A DNA stretch of 64,000 nucleotides from Eubacterium sp. AM49-13BH. GTDB taxonomy: Bacteria; Bacillota; Clostridia; Lachnospirales; Lachnospiraceae. Numbering within the stretch: the stretch's first letter is position 1; each line of letters starts with the position of its first letter. Below the pieces are notes generated by a model. It was not told the origin of the DNA. It worked only from the letters and a program-made list of their open reading frames with translations, and ran no database searches. The stretch lies in assembly GCF_003464165.1 (NCBI RefSeq), contig NZ_QSEK01000002.1:68077-132076 (forward strand). The letters are read 5' to 3'. Shown here piece by piece: positions 63,986 to 64,000 of this stretch. The position numbers and the translations under genes were made by a program.

Positions 63986-64000
63986 TTTATTCCCAAGAAG

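Overview
The window is a 64 kb piece of a low-GC Firmicutes chromosome. Gene content points to an obligately anaerobic gut Lachnospiraceae, and I would guess something close to Lachnospira or Eubacterium eligens. The signs are a FeoA-FeoB fusion, a DUF1846 protein, a flavodiiron protein, stand-alone GGDEF and EAL proteins, an AGCS symporter and strong AGGAGG-type ribosome binding sites. That assignment is inference. I see no rRNA, tRNA, prophage, insertion sequence or CRISPR array.

Layout. 1-13.8 kb (plus strand): end of an FtsX-type permease, a large hairpin, a self-regulated TetR-SDR pair, a hairpin array, a MarR-MATE pair, a MocR-type regulator, an EAL protein, a secreted phosphodiester-glycosidase pair, FeoAB and an amidohydrolase. 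13.8-17.3 kb: DUF1846 protein, then a yybP-ykoY manganese riboswitch in front of a CaCA exchanger and an UPF0016 exporter. 17.5-20.6 kb (minus): a complete preQ1 operon queD-queE-folE-queC-queF behind a possible preQ1 leader. 20.6-29.4 kb: methyltransferase, FAD protein, orphan ABC ATPase, rhomboid-GH25 pair, and a two-component system with an SGNH lipoprotein. 29.5-33.2 kb (plus): alr, a TAXI binding protein, gltS and a small protein. 33.3-38.7 kb (minus): metY, a second hairpin array, then a sulfur-handling operon thiE-HAD fusion, mnmA, nifS. 38.8-40.3 kb: ECF sigma and anti-sigma pair with its own promoter. 40.4-53.3 kb: MATE, MBL hydrolase, DegV/FakB behind FabT-like operators, a pyrophosphatase-like/Nudix fusion, cardiolipin synthase, a heterodimeric ABC exporter, Nudix, a TrxR-like protein and gltX. 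53.6-57.2 kb: HAD phosphatase, a decayed regulator/ABC locus and a GGDEF protein. 57.2-64 kb (minus): flavodiiron protein, two long coiled-coil proteins, AGCS symporter, asparaginase and a DeoR regulator, tightly spaced and probably one transcription unit.

The most unusual signal is non-coding. Two giant imperfect hairpins (about 508 nt at 44466-44973 and about 300 nt at 53341-53640) lie between co-directional genes. They share a gap-free core of about 115 nt in which four base pairs have changed on both sides at once, while the outer arms are unrelated in sequence yet still self-complementary. A third, GC-rich hairpin lies at 1024-1164. Two arrays of shorter hairpins (2824-3019 and 34797-35084) sit upstream of promoters carrying the same half-site motif.

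A second pattern concerns sequence quality. Seven otherwise well-conserved genes, including essential gltX, are each broken by exactly one missing base. This looks like systematic read error rather than gene decay, and I annotate them as single genes.
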